From positions 1,426,001-1,490,000 of the forward strand of contig AP012044.1 in NCBI GenBank assembly GCA_000283575.1: a DNA stretch of 64,000 nt. The letters are read 5' to 3'. Positions 1-8,827 of the stretch are shown piece after piece; within the stretch, counting starts at the first letter, position 1, and every line of letters starts with the position of its first letter. The position numbers and the translations under genes were made by a program. This DNA comes from Oscillibacter valericigenes Sjm18-20. Its GTDB lineage: Bacteria; Bacillota; Clostridia; Oscillospirales; Oscillospiraceae. Under the pieces are notes generated by a model. The model did not search any database, was not told the origin of the DNA, and saw nothing but the letters and a program-made list of their open reading frames with translations.

Positions 1-71
1 GTGTAGCGCCCATATACAAATTGATATTTATAGGCAAATCATTAGCCAATAAATAGACGGAGGAACTATTC

Positions 72-1451
72 ATGCAAGCAAAACAAAACACACGCGCGAT
101 ACTTCTCACGGGCAACCCGTGGAAGGTTATGCTCTCCTTGAGTCTGCCGGCCATCATCGGCATGGTGGTCATCGGGCTTTACAACTTCATGGATGCCGTT
201 TTCGTCGGTAACATAGTTGGCTCTGTCGCCATGACGGCGGTAAAGGTCTCATATCCGTTTACACTCCTTAACAGCGGCGTTTCAACACTTCTTGGCGTTG
301 GCTCGGCATCGGTGCTTTCCCGTGCCATCGGGAAAAACGACCAAAACACGATTGACCATATTATGGGCAATTTAATAATGGGGATAATCGTGCTATCCCT
401 CATCATTACAACGGGCGGGCTGATCTTCACAAAACAGCTTCTTTCCCTCACAGCGGCGGACGAAGAATGCATGGAGCTGGCCGTCCGTTATCTGCGCATC
501 ATCTTTATAGGCTCTCTGTTCGTCAACTTCGCACAGGCGGCCAACATGGTCATGCGCGGCGAGGGCATTCTGAAAAAAGCAATGTTTTTTATGGGCATTG
601 GCGCGGTGATGAACATCATACTTGACCCTATCTTCCTTGTCACTACCCGCAGCGTGGAGGGTGCGGCTTATGCCACGGTGATCGCTCAAATTACGCAGGC
701 CGTCATCACCCTCTGGTATTTCCTCAAAAAGAGCAAAAATGTACGGGTCTATAAGATTTGCTTTGACGGCGCTATCATGCCGGAGGTGCTGGGCGTAGGC
801 GTTTCCGCTATGCTGATGCAGGTCATGCAAATGGTTCAGCAGACCATTATGTACCGTGTGGCGCAGGATTGGGGCGGCGGAGACTGGCAGACCGTTCTGG
901 CCGCAGCACTGAGTTTGCAGGCATTTGCATTTATTCCGCTCTGGGGCATCAGTCAGGGCTTCCAGCCTGCCGCCGGCACCAATTACGGTGCCAGGGCGTA
1001 TGACAGAGTGCGAAAATTCATGGCAGTGTTCTGCATCAGTGCCACAGTGCTGGCTCTCATCTTCTATATTCCCGTCATGTCCGCGCCAAAATTCATGCTA
1101 GGGATGTTTATTTCGGATAACCCGGCGGCAGTGGAAATGGGCGCGCCAATGCTTCGCCTGTTCTTTTCCACCTACATCACGCTTGGCATCATGATTATGT
1201 CCATTACACTCTTTCAGGCGCTTGGTAAGGCGAAGAATGCCGCAGTATTGACGCTGCTTCGCCAGATTGTGTTTTTCATCCCACTGGCTTACCTGCTGCC
1301 TCGCGTCGGTTCTCTGGGCGTGACTGGATTATTTCTTGCGCCCGTCGTCACTGATCTGGGCGTGTTGGTGCTGTCGTTTGTTATGGTATTCGCAGTCTTC
1401 CGCAAAATGCCAAGGGGCGACTTGCCCAGAATGCAGACACGCTGCTTGTGA
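72..1451 (+). CDS. MATE family efflux transporter
   Basis: A 459-residue, very hydrophobic protein with the two-bundle, roughly 12-helix layout of MATE exporters. The opening NPWKVMLSLSLPAIIGM and the later QGFQPAAGTNYGA segment (about residue 300) are typical of the bacterial MATE/DinF group, which exports cationic drugs or metabolites using Na+ or H+ gradients. The ATG at 72 has a GGAGGA ribosome site about 7 bases upstream. It stands alone here and its substrate cannot be deduced. The family call is firm. A second, diverged MATE gene lies at 40945-42300 on the other strand. Confidence 0.93.
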   Translation: MQAKQNTRAILLTGNPWKVMLSLSLPAIIGMVVIGLYNFMDAVFVGNIVGSVAMTAVKVSYPFTLLNSGVSTLLGVGSASVLSRAIGKNDQNTIDHIMGNLIMGIIVLSLIITTGGLIFTKQLLSLTAADEECMELAVRYLRIIFIGSLFVNFAQAANMVMRGEGILKKAMFFMGIGAVMNIILDPIFLVTTRSVEGAAYATVIAQITQAVITLWYFLKKSKNVRVYKICFDGAIMPEVLGVGVSAMLMQVMQMVQQTIMYRVAQDWGGGDWQTVLAAALSLQAFAFIPLWGISQGFQPAAGTNYGARAYDRVRKFMAVFCISATVLALIFYIPVMSAPKFMLGMFISDNPAAVEMGAPMLRLFFSTYITLGIMIMSITLFQALGKAKNAAVLTLLRQIVFFIPLAYLLPRVGSLGVTGLFLAPVVTDLGVLVLSFVMVFAVFRKMPRGDLPRMQTRCL

Positions 1452-1643
1452 AATGACCAGTATGTCTTGTCAACAAGTATATGCGCAGTTCCAATACCAA
1501 TCCTGATATTGAAGTGGATTTTAGCAGTTTTCCTATTATATTTGAATACACATAATCATCAAGACTTCAACAAATTTGAAATAGAAATTAAAGTGATAAC
1601 CGATTTTTTTGGGGGGTCGGCAATTTCTAAATATCAACATTAA

Positions 1644-1686
1644 GCCGCCAGACTGTCCCGAGTGGTCAGTCTGGCGGCGTTCCTTT
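1644..1686 (+). terminator. Rho-independent terminator
   Basis: A perfect 12-bp stem (GCCGCCAGACTG / CAGTCTGGCGGC at 1644-1655 and 1667-1678) with an 11-base loop is followed by GTTCCTTTTG. It lies about 190 bases after the MATE stop codon and is the likely end of that transcript. Confidence 0.8.
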
Positions 1687-1721
1687 TGTAAGAATCTGTT
1701 GATTGATGTGTGCAAAAAAAT

Positions 1722-1877
1722 GTGAAGGAGGAATGTGTAAGTGACATTGAATTGCTACAGAGATTTGGAGAGAATAATGTCGGAATTCAAGGCACGTGGA
1801 GGTCGTTTGCTTACTGGAACGTGGCAAAAGCATTGAAAAATAGAGGGAGTGGGGAAGAGTTTGATATGAATTACTGA
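1722..1877 (+). CDS. possible short ORF (51 codons), unrecognised
   Basis: An open frame from a GTG at 1722 reads VKEECVSDIELLQRFGENN and continues with a protein-like composition to a TGA at 1875-1877. No good ribosome site precedes it. It may be a leftover of a larger gene that decayed together with the ABC transporter downstream. I do not recognise the family. Confidence 0.18.
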   Translation: MKEECVSDIELLQRFGENNVGIQGTWRSFAYWNVAKALKNRGSGEEFDMNY

Positions 1878-1903
1878 GAACGTTGAACTAGTCGTGAAGC
1901 TAG

Positions 1904-2794
1904 ATAGACGGTAAAACCCAGTATGGCAAGCTTTCAGGTGGTCAGCGACGCAGAGTGGATATTGCCCGAGCACTGTTACAAAAGCCGCAGATTCTATTCC
2001 TTGATGAGCCTACAACGGGTTTAGATCCACAAACACGGAAAAGCATTTGGAATACGATAAAACGGCTACAATTGAATGAAGGGATGACTGTCTTTCTGAC
2101 AACCCATTATATGGAAGAAGCCGCCGAATCTGATTATGTGATTGTCATAGACCACGGAACAATTGTTGCTAAAGGTACACCGTTAGAACTGAGAACCCAT
2201 TATTCGTCCGACACTTTAAGGTTGTTCCCGGCGAATCAGATTATTCTTCAGCGGACTTTAAATGAGTTACAACTTGATTTTAAGGTGACTTCTAGTGAAT
2301 TTCTTGTAAAACTGCCTGATACAATTGCAGCCATACCAATATCTAGCATGGCAAATACATCACTTATGTGTTTTATAGTATCGTTTTTCAAAAGTCACCA
2401 CGCGTTCAGCACAGCAGGAACAGTTATTGGAACACTAATTGGATTTCTTACAGGAATTTATCTTCCCATCGGGGATTTACCAGCATCTGTACAATTCGTT
2501 ATAAAAGTGTTCCCCGTGTCTCATGCGGCGGCTCTTTTTCGACAAGTGCTGATGGAAGAGCCGATGCGTATTACCTTTAATGGAATTGAGACCAAATATC
2601 TGAGTGAATTCAAAGAATATATGGGGATAACGTATAGCTTTGGAGGTCATGTGATTTCATCTTTGACTAGTATTCTGATACTTGTAGGCACATCGGTTGC
2701 TTTCTATTATTTATCCGTTTTAAACCTGTCAAGGAACAGCGTAAGAAAATCCAATAGCGTACTTTTGACTTTGAAGAAAACGTTAAATAAGTGA
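1904..2794 (+). pseudogene. decayed ABC-2 type exporter (ATPase tail fused to permease tail)
   Basis: The frame opens just after a stop codon and at once enters the ABC signature LSGGQRRRVDIARALL, followed by the Walker B stretch ILFLDEPTTGLDP and the switch histidine in TTHYMEEAAE. The whole N-terminal half with Walker A is missing. At about residue 140 the ATPase runs directly into the last part of an ABC-2 permease (hydrophobic GTLIGFLTGIYLPIGDLP, then FPVSHAAALFRQVLM). The family is the DrrA/DrrB-like drug or peptide exporters. A deletion removed the end of the ATPase and the start of the permease while leaving a continuous frame. It cannot hydrolyse ATP and is almost certainly inactive. 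Confidence 0.82.
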
Positions 2795-3388
2795 CATCTT
2801 TGGAGATATGGGTGTTGTAGTTAAATAGGTTATTAAAATAAGATTCTAATAGTGAAATAAATATTATATATCTCGCAGGGGCCACCAAGGAACCACCAGG
2901 TTTTGATGGCATCATTATCACCGCTACAAGGCAGCCTGTACCGGCGCCACGCATGCCAAAATTGCAATCAACATGGGGCTTCATTCAGGCTGCTGTACTT
3001 GATTCCAATTATGAAATTATCCCGGACAAACTGCACTGTGCGCTCCCCCTTACCCGTGGTCTGCCCTCGGTATGGGCGGCAGGGAACGGGCTTATCGGTG
3101 CGGAAGGGGAGTCGGAATGGAAGAAGCAAAATGAATGGATATCCGAAGTGACCCCCAAAAAATGAGCGACACGGACATTTCGTGGAAACACCACATAGAC
3201 CCGCGCACGTCAAAGCGGTACGCTGAGTCAACCCAGCGGCCGGAATATACGCTGACAGGTCCAAAGTCAACGAAGTTGGAAATGCTGAACTTGGATAAGG
3301 GTATGCCCGTTCAATCCTTATTGCTCGGTTTGCTTATACTTTGCATGGTACATTTTCATCACCCTTGGGGTTTTATGATGAATACTTG
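2795..3388. other. intergenic stretch with no supported gene
   Basis: Several short overlapping frames exist on both strands, but none has a convincing ribosome site, a recognisable motif or consistent codon use. It lies between a decayed ABC gene and the end of the methyltransferase and is probably relic DNA. Confidence 0.5.
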
Positions 3389-4036
3389 TCATTTTTCTCC
3401 GGTGATGCAGAGACCGAAAAAATTGCTGGATACCGTTGCACTGCGCAGATCTGAATGGCGCAAAAGCTCGGTGATTTCGGATGCGGTGTATGCGGCATTC
3501 AGCGAGGTGATGAGGCCGGGACGCATCTCCTTTGGCTGAGTAGATAAATACACCATAGCTTTCTTCAGCGGATGCACGTCACGACGCAGGTCAGTGATGC
3601 AATACCGTCCGCCGGTACGAAGAACGCGGTAAATTTCATTGAAAGCAAGGATGGGGTTTTCCCACTCGTGTAAGGAACCGTTGGAGATGACTGCGTCAAA
3701 ATTTTTATCTCTAAACGGCATATTCATACAGTTTCCCAGTACATAGTGGGCGGAGATACCGTATTCGGCAGCGTTTTTCTCAGAAAAGCGAAGCATAGCT
3801 GGACTGATTTCACACCCGGTGAGGGAAGTCAGACAAAGCTTTTTTGCCAGCTCCAGCCCGACATATCCGGGGCCCGGACCGACTTCCAGTACATTACCGC
3901 CCTTGATTCCTGAAGCGATCATACTATCCACACCGTTCCAGCCCTTATCCCGAATATTGCGTGCAAATACATCAAAAGCGTCGACAGTGATTTCATTCTG
4001 GATACCCTCATTTGTTTCAATGACTCTTGCTTTCAT
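3389..4036 (-). CDS. class I SAM-dependent methyltransferase
   Basis: A 215-residue protein with the Rossmann SAM-binding motif VLEVGPGPGYVGLELAKK (about residues 51-68), an acidic strand-2 end (GCEIS), DAVISNGSLHEW as the post-motif region and VLRTGGRYCITDLRR as motif III. It belongs to the UbiE/Methyltransf_11 group; the acceptor is unknown. Its start overlaps the end of the PadR-type regulator gene by 20 bases, so the two are translationally coupled and share the operator at 4592-4632. A truncated copy of its N-terminus lies at 35456-35671. Confidence 0.88.
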   Translation of the reverse strand: MKARVIETNEGIQNEITVDAFDVFARNIRDKGWNGVDSMIASGIKGGNVLEVGPGPGYVGLELAKKLCLTSLTGCEISPAMLRFSEKNAAEYGISAHYVLGNCMNMPFRDKNFDAVISNGSLHEWENPILAFNEIYRVLRTGGRYCITDLRRDVHPLKKAMVYLSTQPKEMRPGLITSLNAAYTASEITELLRHSDLRSATVSSNFFGLCITGEK

Positions 4037-4574
4037 TTGCTTCAGCCTCCTTCAAGCTATCAAGTGATTTTTCCGCCCAGGATAACTCTGCTTTGTAATG
4101 CAGGATATGATGCTCAAAAATAATATTGGCGGAAGTTTTATACGCATCGGGGATGTGTTCGAGGGTTTCTTTGCGATGAGCTTCCAATCCACTGAGAATA
4201 TGCTTCATGTTTGTAATGTGTGTGGTAAGGCTTTTCGTCAGAGAGCCGCTTTCCAGAACGTCGGAAAAATAAAAAGTTCCATCGATGTCAAAGGTGGGCC
4301 GGTACTCGATTTGCAGACTTTTTGTGAGAAGTTCCTTAAATTTGCATGCGCCGGTATCGCTTACTTGATACACGGTTTTCTCCGGGCGGGCCCCTTGCTT
4401 GTCACTATGGGCGATAATTAGTTCTGCTGATTCCATTTTTTCCAAATGGTAATACACAGTGGGTAGCTTAATTTGAGTAAAGTCCTTCAACTGTTCTTCC
4501 AACAGTTTCTTGATTTGATAGCCATGTTGCGGGCCAAACCGAAGAAGAAGTCCAAGAATGTAAAGCGGAATCAA
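4017..4574 (-). CDS. PadR family transcriptional regulator
   Basis: A 185-residue protein with an N-terminal winged helix typical of PadR (LYILGLLLRFGPQHGYQIKKLLEE, then LPTVYYHLEKMESAELI) and a C-terminal Vir_act_alpha_C-like helical region of about 90 residues. PadR proteins usually repress a small adjacent operon and release DNA on binding a small molecule. The methyltransferase is the only clear partner. An unusually clean operator lies just upstream of the start codon, so autoregulation is very likely. The C-terminal end is duplicated as a relic near 35.7 kb. Confidence 0.9.
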   Translation of the reverse strand: MIPLYILGLLLRFGPQHGYQIKKLLEEQLKDFTQIKLPTVYYHLEKMESAELIIAHSDKQGARPEKTVYQVSDTGACKFKELLTKSLQIEYRPTFDIDGTFYFSDVLESGSLTKSLTTHITNMKHILSGLEAHRKETLEHIPDAYKTSANIIFEHHILHYKAELSWAEKSLDSLKEAEANESKSH

Positions 4575-4591
4575 ATAGTTTTCTCCTTTCT

Positions 4592-4632
4592 AAATAGTCA
4601 GTACTGAATATTATACTCAGTACTGACTATTT
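4592..4632. promoter_or_regulatory. probable PadR operator: perfect 16-bp inverted repeat
   Basis: AAATAGTCAGTACTGA at 4592-4607 is repeated exactly in inverse at 4617-4632 with a 9-base spacer. Each arm contains the self-complementary decamer TCAGTACTGA (4598-4607 and 4617-4626), so two whole palindromes sit 19 bp apart, nearly two helical turns. It lies 18 bases upstream of the PadR start codon, in the promoter region. Confidence 0.8.
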
Positions 4633-4756
4633 GTCAATAGGAAACTCAGGAAACAGTGATTGCACTCTATATTACACTTCCCGGCTTGACAACAGTGGTT
4701 AGACGCATTATACTGTGACTGTAAATACAAATTGGTCAAGTAGCGGAGGCAGACAA

Positions 4757-5347
4757 ATGTCCATCGCTTTTTCGGATAAGGAAAAAGAACAGATTCAGAA
4801 ATTACTCCGGGAAGCGGCGTGGGAATGCGCCCGAACGATTGGTATGAAAAAAACCACAGTGGAGCAGCTTACCAAGGCGGCGGATATTTCCAAGGGCGCA
4901 TTCTATTTGTTTTACCCCTCCAAGGAAATGCTCTTCTTTGAGGTGCTGGAGGAACTCCACGCCATGATCTACAGCCGGGCCGCCGAAGTGCTGTCGGAAA
5001 GTGCTGCGCTTCCGGTGCGCGAGCGCGCCGCGCGTATGCTTTTGGAATCTTGCCGATTGATGGAACAAAGCGGCATGATGCTCTTTTGGGAAAACGATCT
5101 GCCCACACTGCTTCGTAAGCTGCCGGACGATCTGCTGCGTGAGCACTACCACGACGACGAGACGCATATCCGTGCGCTTCTGGAGCCGCTAAACCCGGAT
5201 GGGACGGTTCCCTCCGAGCTTGTTGCGGCGACCGTGCGCACGCTCATGCTGACCATCTCGCACAAAAAACAAATTGGAAAACTTTATCATCAGGTGTTGG
5301 AAACGCTGGTGCGCGGCGCATGCAGCCAACTGTTCGCAGACGGGTAA
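4757..5347 (+). CDS. TetR/AcrR family transcriptional regulator
   Basis: A 196-residue TetR-type protein whose N-terminal helix-turn-helix reads TTVEQLTKAADISKGAFYLFYPSKEMLFFEVLEEL. The C-terminal ligand and dimerisation half is diverged, as usual. I chose the ATG at 4757 because GGAGG lies 7 bases before it; an earlier in-frame ATG at 4715 lacks a ribosome site. It precedes the hydrolase/methyltransferase operon, separated by a terminator. A second TetR gene accompanies the paralogous alpha/beta hydrolase at 39 kb. Confidence 0.9.
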   Translation: MSIAFSDKEKEQIQKLLREAAWECARTIGMKKTTVEQLTKAADISKGAFYLFYPSKEMLFFEVLEELHAMIYSRAAEVLSESAALPVRERAARMLLESCRLMEQSGMMLFWENDLPTLLRKLPDDLLREHYHDDETHIRALLEPLNPDGTVPSELVAATVRTLMLTISHKKQIGKLYHQVLETLVRGACSQLFADG

Positions 5348-5350
5348 AAG

Positions 5351-5384
5351 CGTCTCTCCTCCCGCGCGGAGAGGCGGCTTTTTT
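5351..5384 (+). terminator. Rho-independent terminator after TetR gene
   Basis: A 9-bp stem CGTCTCTCC / GGAGAGGCG (one G-T pair) is followed by GCTTTTTTG. It begins 4 bases after the TetR stop codon and separates that gene from the next operon. Confidence 0.85.
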
Positions 5385-5394
5385 GAGCCCGTCG

Positions 5395-5410
5395 GTTAGA
5401 TGATACTAAC
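5395..5410. promoter_or_regulatory. DtxR-type box (exact GTTAG-N6-CTAAC)
   Basis: GTTAG-ATGATA-CTAAC lies immediately before a TATAAT hexamer (5412-5417) and 29 bases before the ATC-hydrolase-family start codon. It is identical in form to the boxes before dtxR, feo and the importer operons, which places the 5.4-9.6 kb run in the same inferred metal-responsive set. Confidence 0.75.
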
Positions 5411-5438
5411 TTATAATTTATAACGGAGGTGTTTCGTC

Positions 5439-6056
5439 ATGGATCATGCAATTTTGTGCAGTCCAATCCTGCTCTCGCTCCGGAAAACGGCTGCGGAGCG
5501 ATGGGACCCCGAACAGGCCGGCTCGATTTATCGGACGGCTCTTCTCCGCGCAGAGGCCTTGTTCCGGGAGAATGCGACTGCGGGTAAAGCGCTGAGGCCG
5601 CATCTTCACAGGCAGATCCTGCCGATGATTGCAGTTTATGAAACCTTGCGGACGGTTCTGGATCAGCCGGAAGCCCTTGCTATGACGTATGGGATCGCGC
5701 TTGGCCTGATCCCTGCGAAAGCGGAAAAGCTGCGCCGTCTTCTGAAATTCCCCAACCTGTACCGCCTCGTTCCGGGGGTGTTCGGCTCGATGACAGATCG
5801 GTTCTTCGGCGCTGGCGCAGGTTTCAGCGCGCGGAAATATCCCGTAAAAAAGGGCGAATGGCACTTGGATATGCTGCGCTGTCCCTATTTTGAAACCTGC
5901 AAACGATACGGATGTCCGGAACTGACGAAGTGCTTTTGCGACAGCGACGATATTTGCTACGGGCATATGCATCAAAAGCTTGTCTGGGAAAGGACAAAAA
6001 CACTGGGCAAGGGCGGCGACTGCTGCGATTTTCATCTATACGTCAAGGAGGGCTGA
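5439..6056 (+). CDS. L-2-amino-thiazoline-4-carboxylic acid hydrolase family protein
   Basis: A 205-residue protein resembling the ATC hydrolase family, whose founding Pseudomonas enzyme opens the thiazoline ring of L-ATC on the way to cysteine. The diagnostic part is the Cys-rich C-terminal half: RCPYFETCKRYGCPELTKC, a DSDDICYG stretch, and GGDCCDFHL at the end. A GGAGG ribosome site lies before the ATG, and a DtxR-type box sits in the promoter. The next gene starts 2 bases after its stop. Most family members in Clostridia are uncharacterised and need not act on ATC itself. Thiazoline rings also occur in phenolate siderophores, which would fit the metal box, but that is inference. Confidence 0.78.
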   Translation: MDHAILCSPILLSLRKTAAERWDPEQAGSIYRTALLRAEALFRENATAGKALRPHLHRQILPMIAVYETLRTVLDQPEALAMTYGIALGLIPAKAEKLRRLLKFPNLYRLVPGVFGSMTDRFFGAGAGFSARKYPVKKGEWHLDMLRCPYFETCKRYGCPELTKCFCDSDDICYGHMHQKLVWERTKTLGKGGDCCDFHLYVKEG

Positions 6057-6058
6057 CC

Positions 6059-7243
6059 ATGGAACCGATCATTTTCAAGCGCGGAAGCTACAACCTGAAC
6101 CCACAGCCAAATTTCAATTTTCAGCTCAATCGCGTCATCCAGTGGGACGGCGGACGGCTGGAGGACTTAAAAAAGGTCGGTCCGCGCATTTCCGACAGCG
6201 ATTCGTGGAAGCGGGCGCTAATCGCACTGGGCGATTCCGCCGTAAAAGAAAACCGCACGGAAAACGCCATTGCCTATTACCGCATGAGCGAGTTCTTCAT
6301 GGTTGACGGCGACCCGGATAAGCTCAGATACTACACGCTCGCCACAAAAATGTTTTACGAATTCTATACGGGCTATTTTGAAAGCGGTGCGGTTCGGAAG
6401 CTGCAGGCAGCCTATGACGGCGTAAAGCTGCCGATCCTGTACGCTCCGGCGCAGGGCAAACAGCGCGGCGTTATTCTGCTGCACGGCGGCAACGACAGCT
6501 ATCTGGAGGAATTCTTTTTCCCCATGCTGTATCTGGCGCAAAACGGCTGCTCCGTATATCTCTACGAAGGCCCCGGTCAGGGCGGCGTCGTACGCGTGCA
6601 GGGCAAGAAATTTACTTATCAGTGGGAAAAACCGACCAAGGCTGTGCTGGACGCGGTCGGTGAGAGGGACGTGACGATCATGGGCGCCTCGCTGGGCGGA
6701 ATGCTGGCGCCGCGTGCCGCCGCCTTTGAGCCGGAGCGCATCCGGCGCGTCGTGGGCTGGAGTGTGTTCCCCAACTTCCTTGACGTGGCGCTGGACGGAT
6801 CCATCCCGAAAAGCATGTGGGTACCTCTGCGCTGGATGATCCGGCACGGCCTTCGCGGCCCCATCAATACGATGATGAAAAAGAAAATGGCTGCCGACAA
6901 GACAATTGATTGGGCCATCCGTCACGGGATGTACGCCTACGACACGCCCGATCCCTTTGGCTACATCCGGAAGCTGGATGACTACAAGATGACGGACATC
7001 GGTCCACGCCTCACGCAGGACGTGCTGATCCTCGCGGCCAGCCGTGACCATTTCATTCCGGCTTCCCTATATAAGGAGGAGATCGACGCCCTGCCAAATG
7101 TCCGCAGTCTGACCTTTCGGCTGATGACGGAGAAGGAGGACGGGCAGGGCCACTGCAACGTGGGGAATCCCAAGCTGGTACTGGACACAGTGCTTTTGTG
7201 GCTGGACGGGCTGAAAAAAAGAAATATGGAGGGAAGTTTATGA
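6059..7243 (+). CDS. alpha/beta hydrolase (FrsA/esterase-like)
   Basis: A 394-residue protein. About 130 N-terminal residues form a helical cap-like region, followed by an alpha/beta hydrolase core: GVILLHGGNDSYLEEFF for the oxyanion region, YEGPGQGG, the nucleophile elbow IMGASLGGMLAPRAAAF (Ser as nucleophile), the acid region LILAASRDHFIP and a late histidine in GQGHCNVG. The catalytic triad looks complete. The ATG at 6059 is preferred because it follows AAGGAGGGC; upstream in-frame codons overlap the previous gene. It overlaps the following methyltransferase by 4 bases. A paralogue lies at 39190-40326. The substrate is unknown. Confidence 0.85.
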   Translation: MEPIIFKRGSYNLNPQPNFNFQLNRVIQWDGGRLEDLKKVGPRISDSDSWKRALIALGDSAVKENRTENAIAYYRMSEFFMVDGDPDKLRYYTLATKMFYEFYTGYFESGAVRKLQAAYDGVKLPILYAPAQGKQRGVILLHGGNDSYLEEFFFPMLYLAQNGCSVYLYEGPGQGGVVRVQGKKFTYQWEKPTKAVLDAVGERDVTIMGASLGGMLAPRAAAFEPERIRRVVGWSVFPNFLDVALDGSIPKSMWVPLRWMIRHGLRGPINTMMKKKMAADKTIDWAIRHGMYAYDTPDPFGYIRKLDDYKMTDIGPRLTQDVLILAASRDHFIPASLYKEEIDALPNVRSLTFRLMTEKEDGQGHCNVGNPKLVLDTVLLWLDGLKKRNMEGSL

Positions 7244-7935
7244 CGCGGCACGAAGAAATTCAGAACGCCTACCGCTCTCTCGGCGGCGAGGCAACCTTCT
7301 ATGACGGCATGATCACCTGCTCCACGCTGCCGGGTAGGGCAGTGTGCCGCCTGGTGTGGGATATGGGCGCGGAGGAAAATGCCCGGTATCTTGAGCGTGC
7401 GCTCTCCGGTATCCCGGAGGGGTTTGCCGGGAAACTGCTGGAGGTGCCGGTGGGTACCGGCGTTCTGACCATGCCGGTCTATCGGACGCTGCCCCGCGCC
7501 GAGATCACCTGCCTCGACTATTCCGCCGATATGATGGAGCGGGCGCAGCGGCGCGCGGCGGGAGCGGGCCTATCCAACGTGCGTTTTCAGCAGGGCGACG
7601 TAGGCGCGCTGCCTTTTGCGGACAACAGCTTCGACCTTGTGCTGTCCCTCAACGGCTTTCACGCTTTCCCGGACAAGGAAGCGGCTTACCGGGAGACTTT
7701 CCGGGTGTTAAAGCCGGGCGGGGTGTTCTGCGGCTGCTTTTATGTGCGCGGAGAGACCCGCCGCACCGATCGCTGGGTGCAAAGGTTCTATGTGCCGAAG
7801 GGCTATTTTACGCCTCCCTTCGAGACGGCAGACAGCCTGAAAAAGCGTCTCGGCACGCTCTATGCGGAGTGTAAGGTGCAAACGGTAAACTCCATGGCCA
7901 GCTTTGTCTGCCGGAAGGGAAGCGCGGAATCCTGA
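7240..7935 (+). CDS. class I SAM-dependent methyltransferase
   Basis: A 231-residue UbiE-like methyltransferase. The SAM motif is LLEVPVGTGVLTMPVYRTLP (about residues 64-83), which differs from the usual EVGCGTG by having proline. It is followed by CLDYSADMMERAQRRA, then VRFQQGDVGALPFADNSFDLVLSLNGFHAF and VLKPGGVFCGCFYVRGE. ATG 7240 overlaps the hydrolase stop as ATGA and has GGAGGG 6 bases upstream, so it is coupled to that gene. Together with the ATC-hydrolase-like and alpha/beta hydrolase genes it forms a three-gene unit of unknown substrate. Confidence 0.88.
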   Translation: MTRHEEIQNAYRSLGGEATFYDGMITCSTLPGRAVCRLVWDMGAEENARYLERALSGIPEGFAGKLLEVPVGTGVLTMPVYRTLPRAEITCLDYSADMMERAQRRAAGAGLSNVRFQQGDVGALPFADNSFDLVLSLNGFHAFPDKEAAYRETFRVLKPGGVFCGCFYVRGETRRTDRWVQRFYVPKGYFTPPFETADSLKKRLGTLYAECKVQTVNSMASFVCRKGSAES

Positions 7936-8023
7936 CTCAGATTAGGAAGAGCAAGCATAAGTCCTGTTCTTCTGCTTGATTCATGGATTCCGTAGTCCCA
8001 GTTTAAAAGAGGAGATGAGCAAA

Positions 8024-8806
8024 ATGAATCTAAATGCGTTCTGGGGAATTTTAATTCCGTTCCTTGGCACCACTGTGGGAGCCGGGTGCGTATTTTTCAT
8101 GAAGAAGTCCATGGGCGACGGCATCCAGCGTGCCCTGACCGGCTTTGCCGCCGGCGTGATGGTGGCGGCCTCGGTCTGGAGCCTGCTGATCCCGGCGATC
8201 GATCAGTCGGCGGCACTGGGCAAATGGTCGTTTGTTCCGGCGGCGGTTGGCTTTTGGATCGGCGTGCTGTTCCTGCTTTTGCTCGATCATCTCATTCCGC
8301 ACCTGCACCGGAACAGTGAAAAGGCCGAGGGGCCGCACAGCCGCCTGCAAAAGACAACCATGCTGGTACTGGCGGTGACGCTCCACAACATCCCGGAGGG
8401 GATGGCCGTTGGCGTGGTGTATGCGGGATATCTCTCCGGCAGCGCGCAGATCACGGCGGCAGCCGCGCTGGCGCTCTCCCTTGGGATTGCCATTCAGAAC
8501 TTCCCCGAGGGGGCGATCATCTCCATGCCGCTGCGGGCGGAAGGAATGCGGAAGCCGAAAGCCTTTGCAGGGGGCGTGCTGTCCGGCATCGTGGAGCCCA
8601 TCGGCGCGGTTTTGACCATTCTGGCGGCGGAGCTCGTCGTGCCCGCGCTGCCGTATCTGCTGAGCTTTGCCGCGGGAGCGATGCTCTATGTGGTGGTGGA
8701 GGAGTTGATCCCCGAAATGTCGGAGGGCAGGCACTCTGATATCGGCACCGTGTTTTTTGCGGTGGGATTCAGTGTCATGATGGTGCTGGACGTCGCATTG
8801 GGTTAA
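8024..8806 (+). CDS. ZIP family divalent metal transporter
   Basis: A 260-residue, eight-helix membrane protein of the ZIP (ZupT-like) family, which takes up Zn2+, Fe2+ or Mn2+. Both metal-site helices are visible: TLHNIPEGMAVG in TM4 and IQNFPEGAIIS in TM5, with a glutamate-containing VVVEELIPE near the end. ATG 8024 was chosen because GAGGAG lies 9 bases upstream; the ATG at 8015 abuts that site. It begins 88 bases after the methyltransferase, with only a weak hairpin between, and may be in the same transcript, which starts at a DtxR-type box. Confidence 0.9.
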   Translation: MNLNAFWGILIPFLGTTVGAGCVFFMKKSMGDGIQRALTGFAAGVMVAASVWSLLIPAIDQSAALGKWSFVPAAVGFWIGVLFLLLLDHLIPHLHRNSEKAEGPHSRLQKTTMLVLAVTLHNIPEGMAVGVVYAGYLSGSAQITAAAALALSLGIAIQNFPEGAIISMPLRAEGMRKPKAFAGGVLSGIVEPIGAVLTILAAELVVPALPYLLSFAAGAMLYVVVEELIPEMSEGRHSDIGTVFFAVGFSVMMVLDVALG

Positions 8807-8827
8807 ACGCAGAAAGGAAGGAACGAC

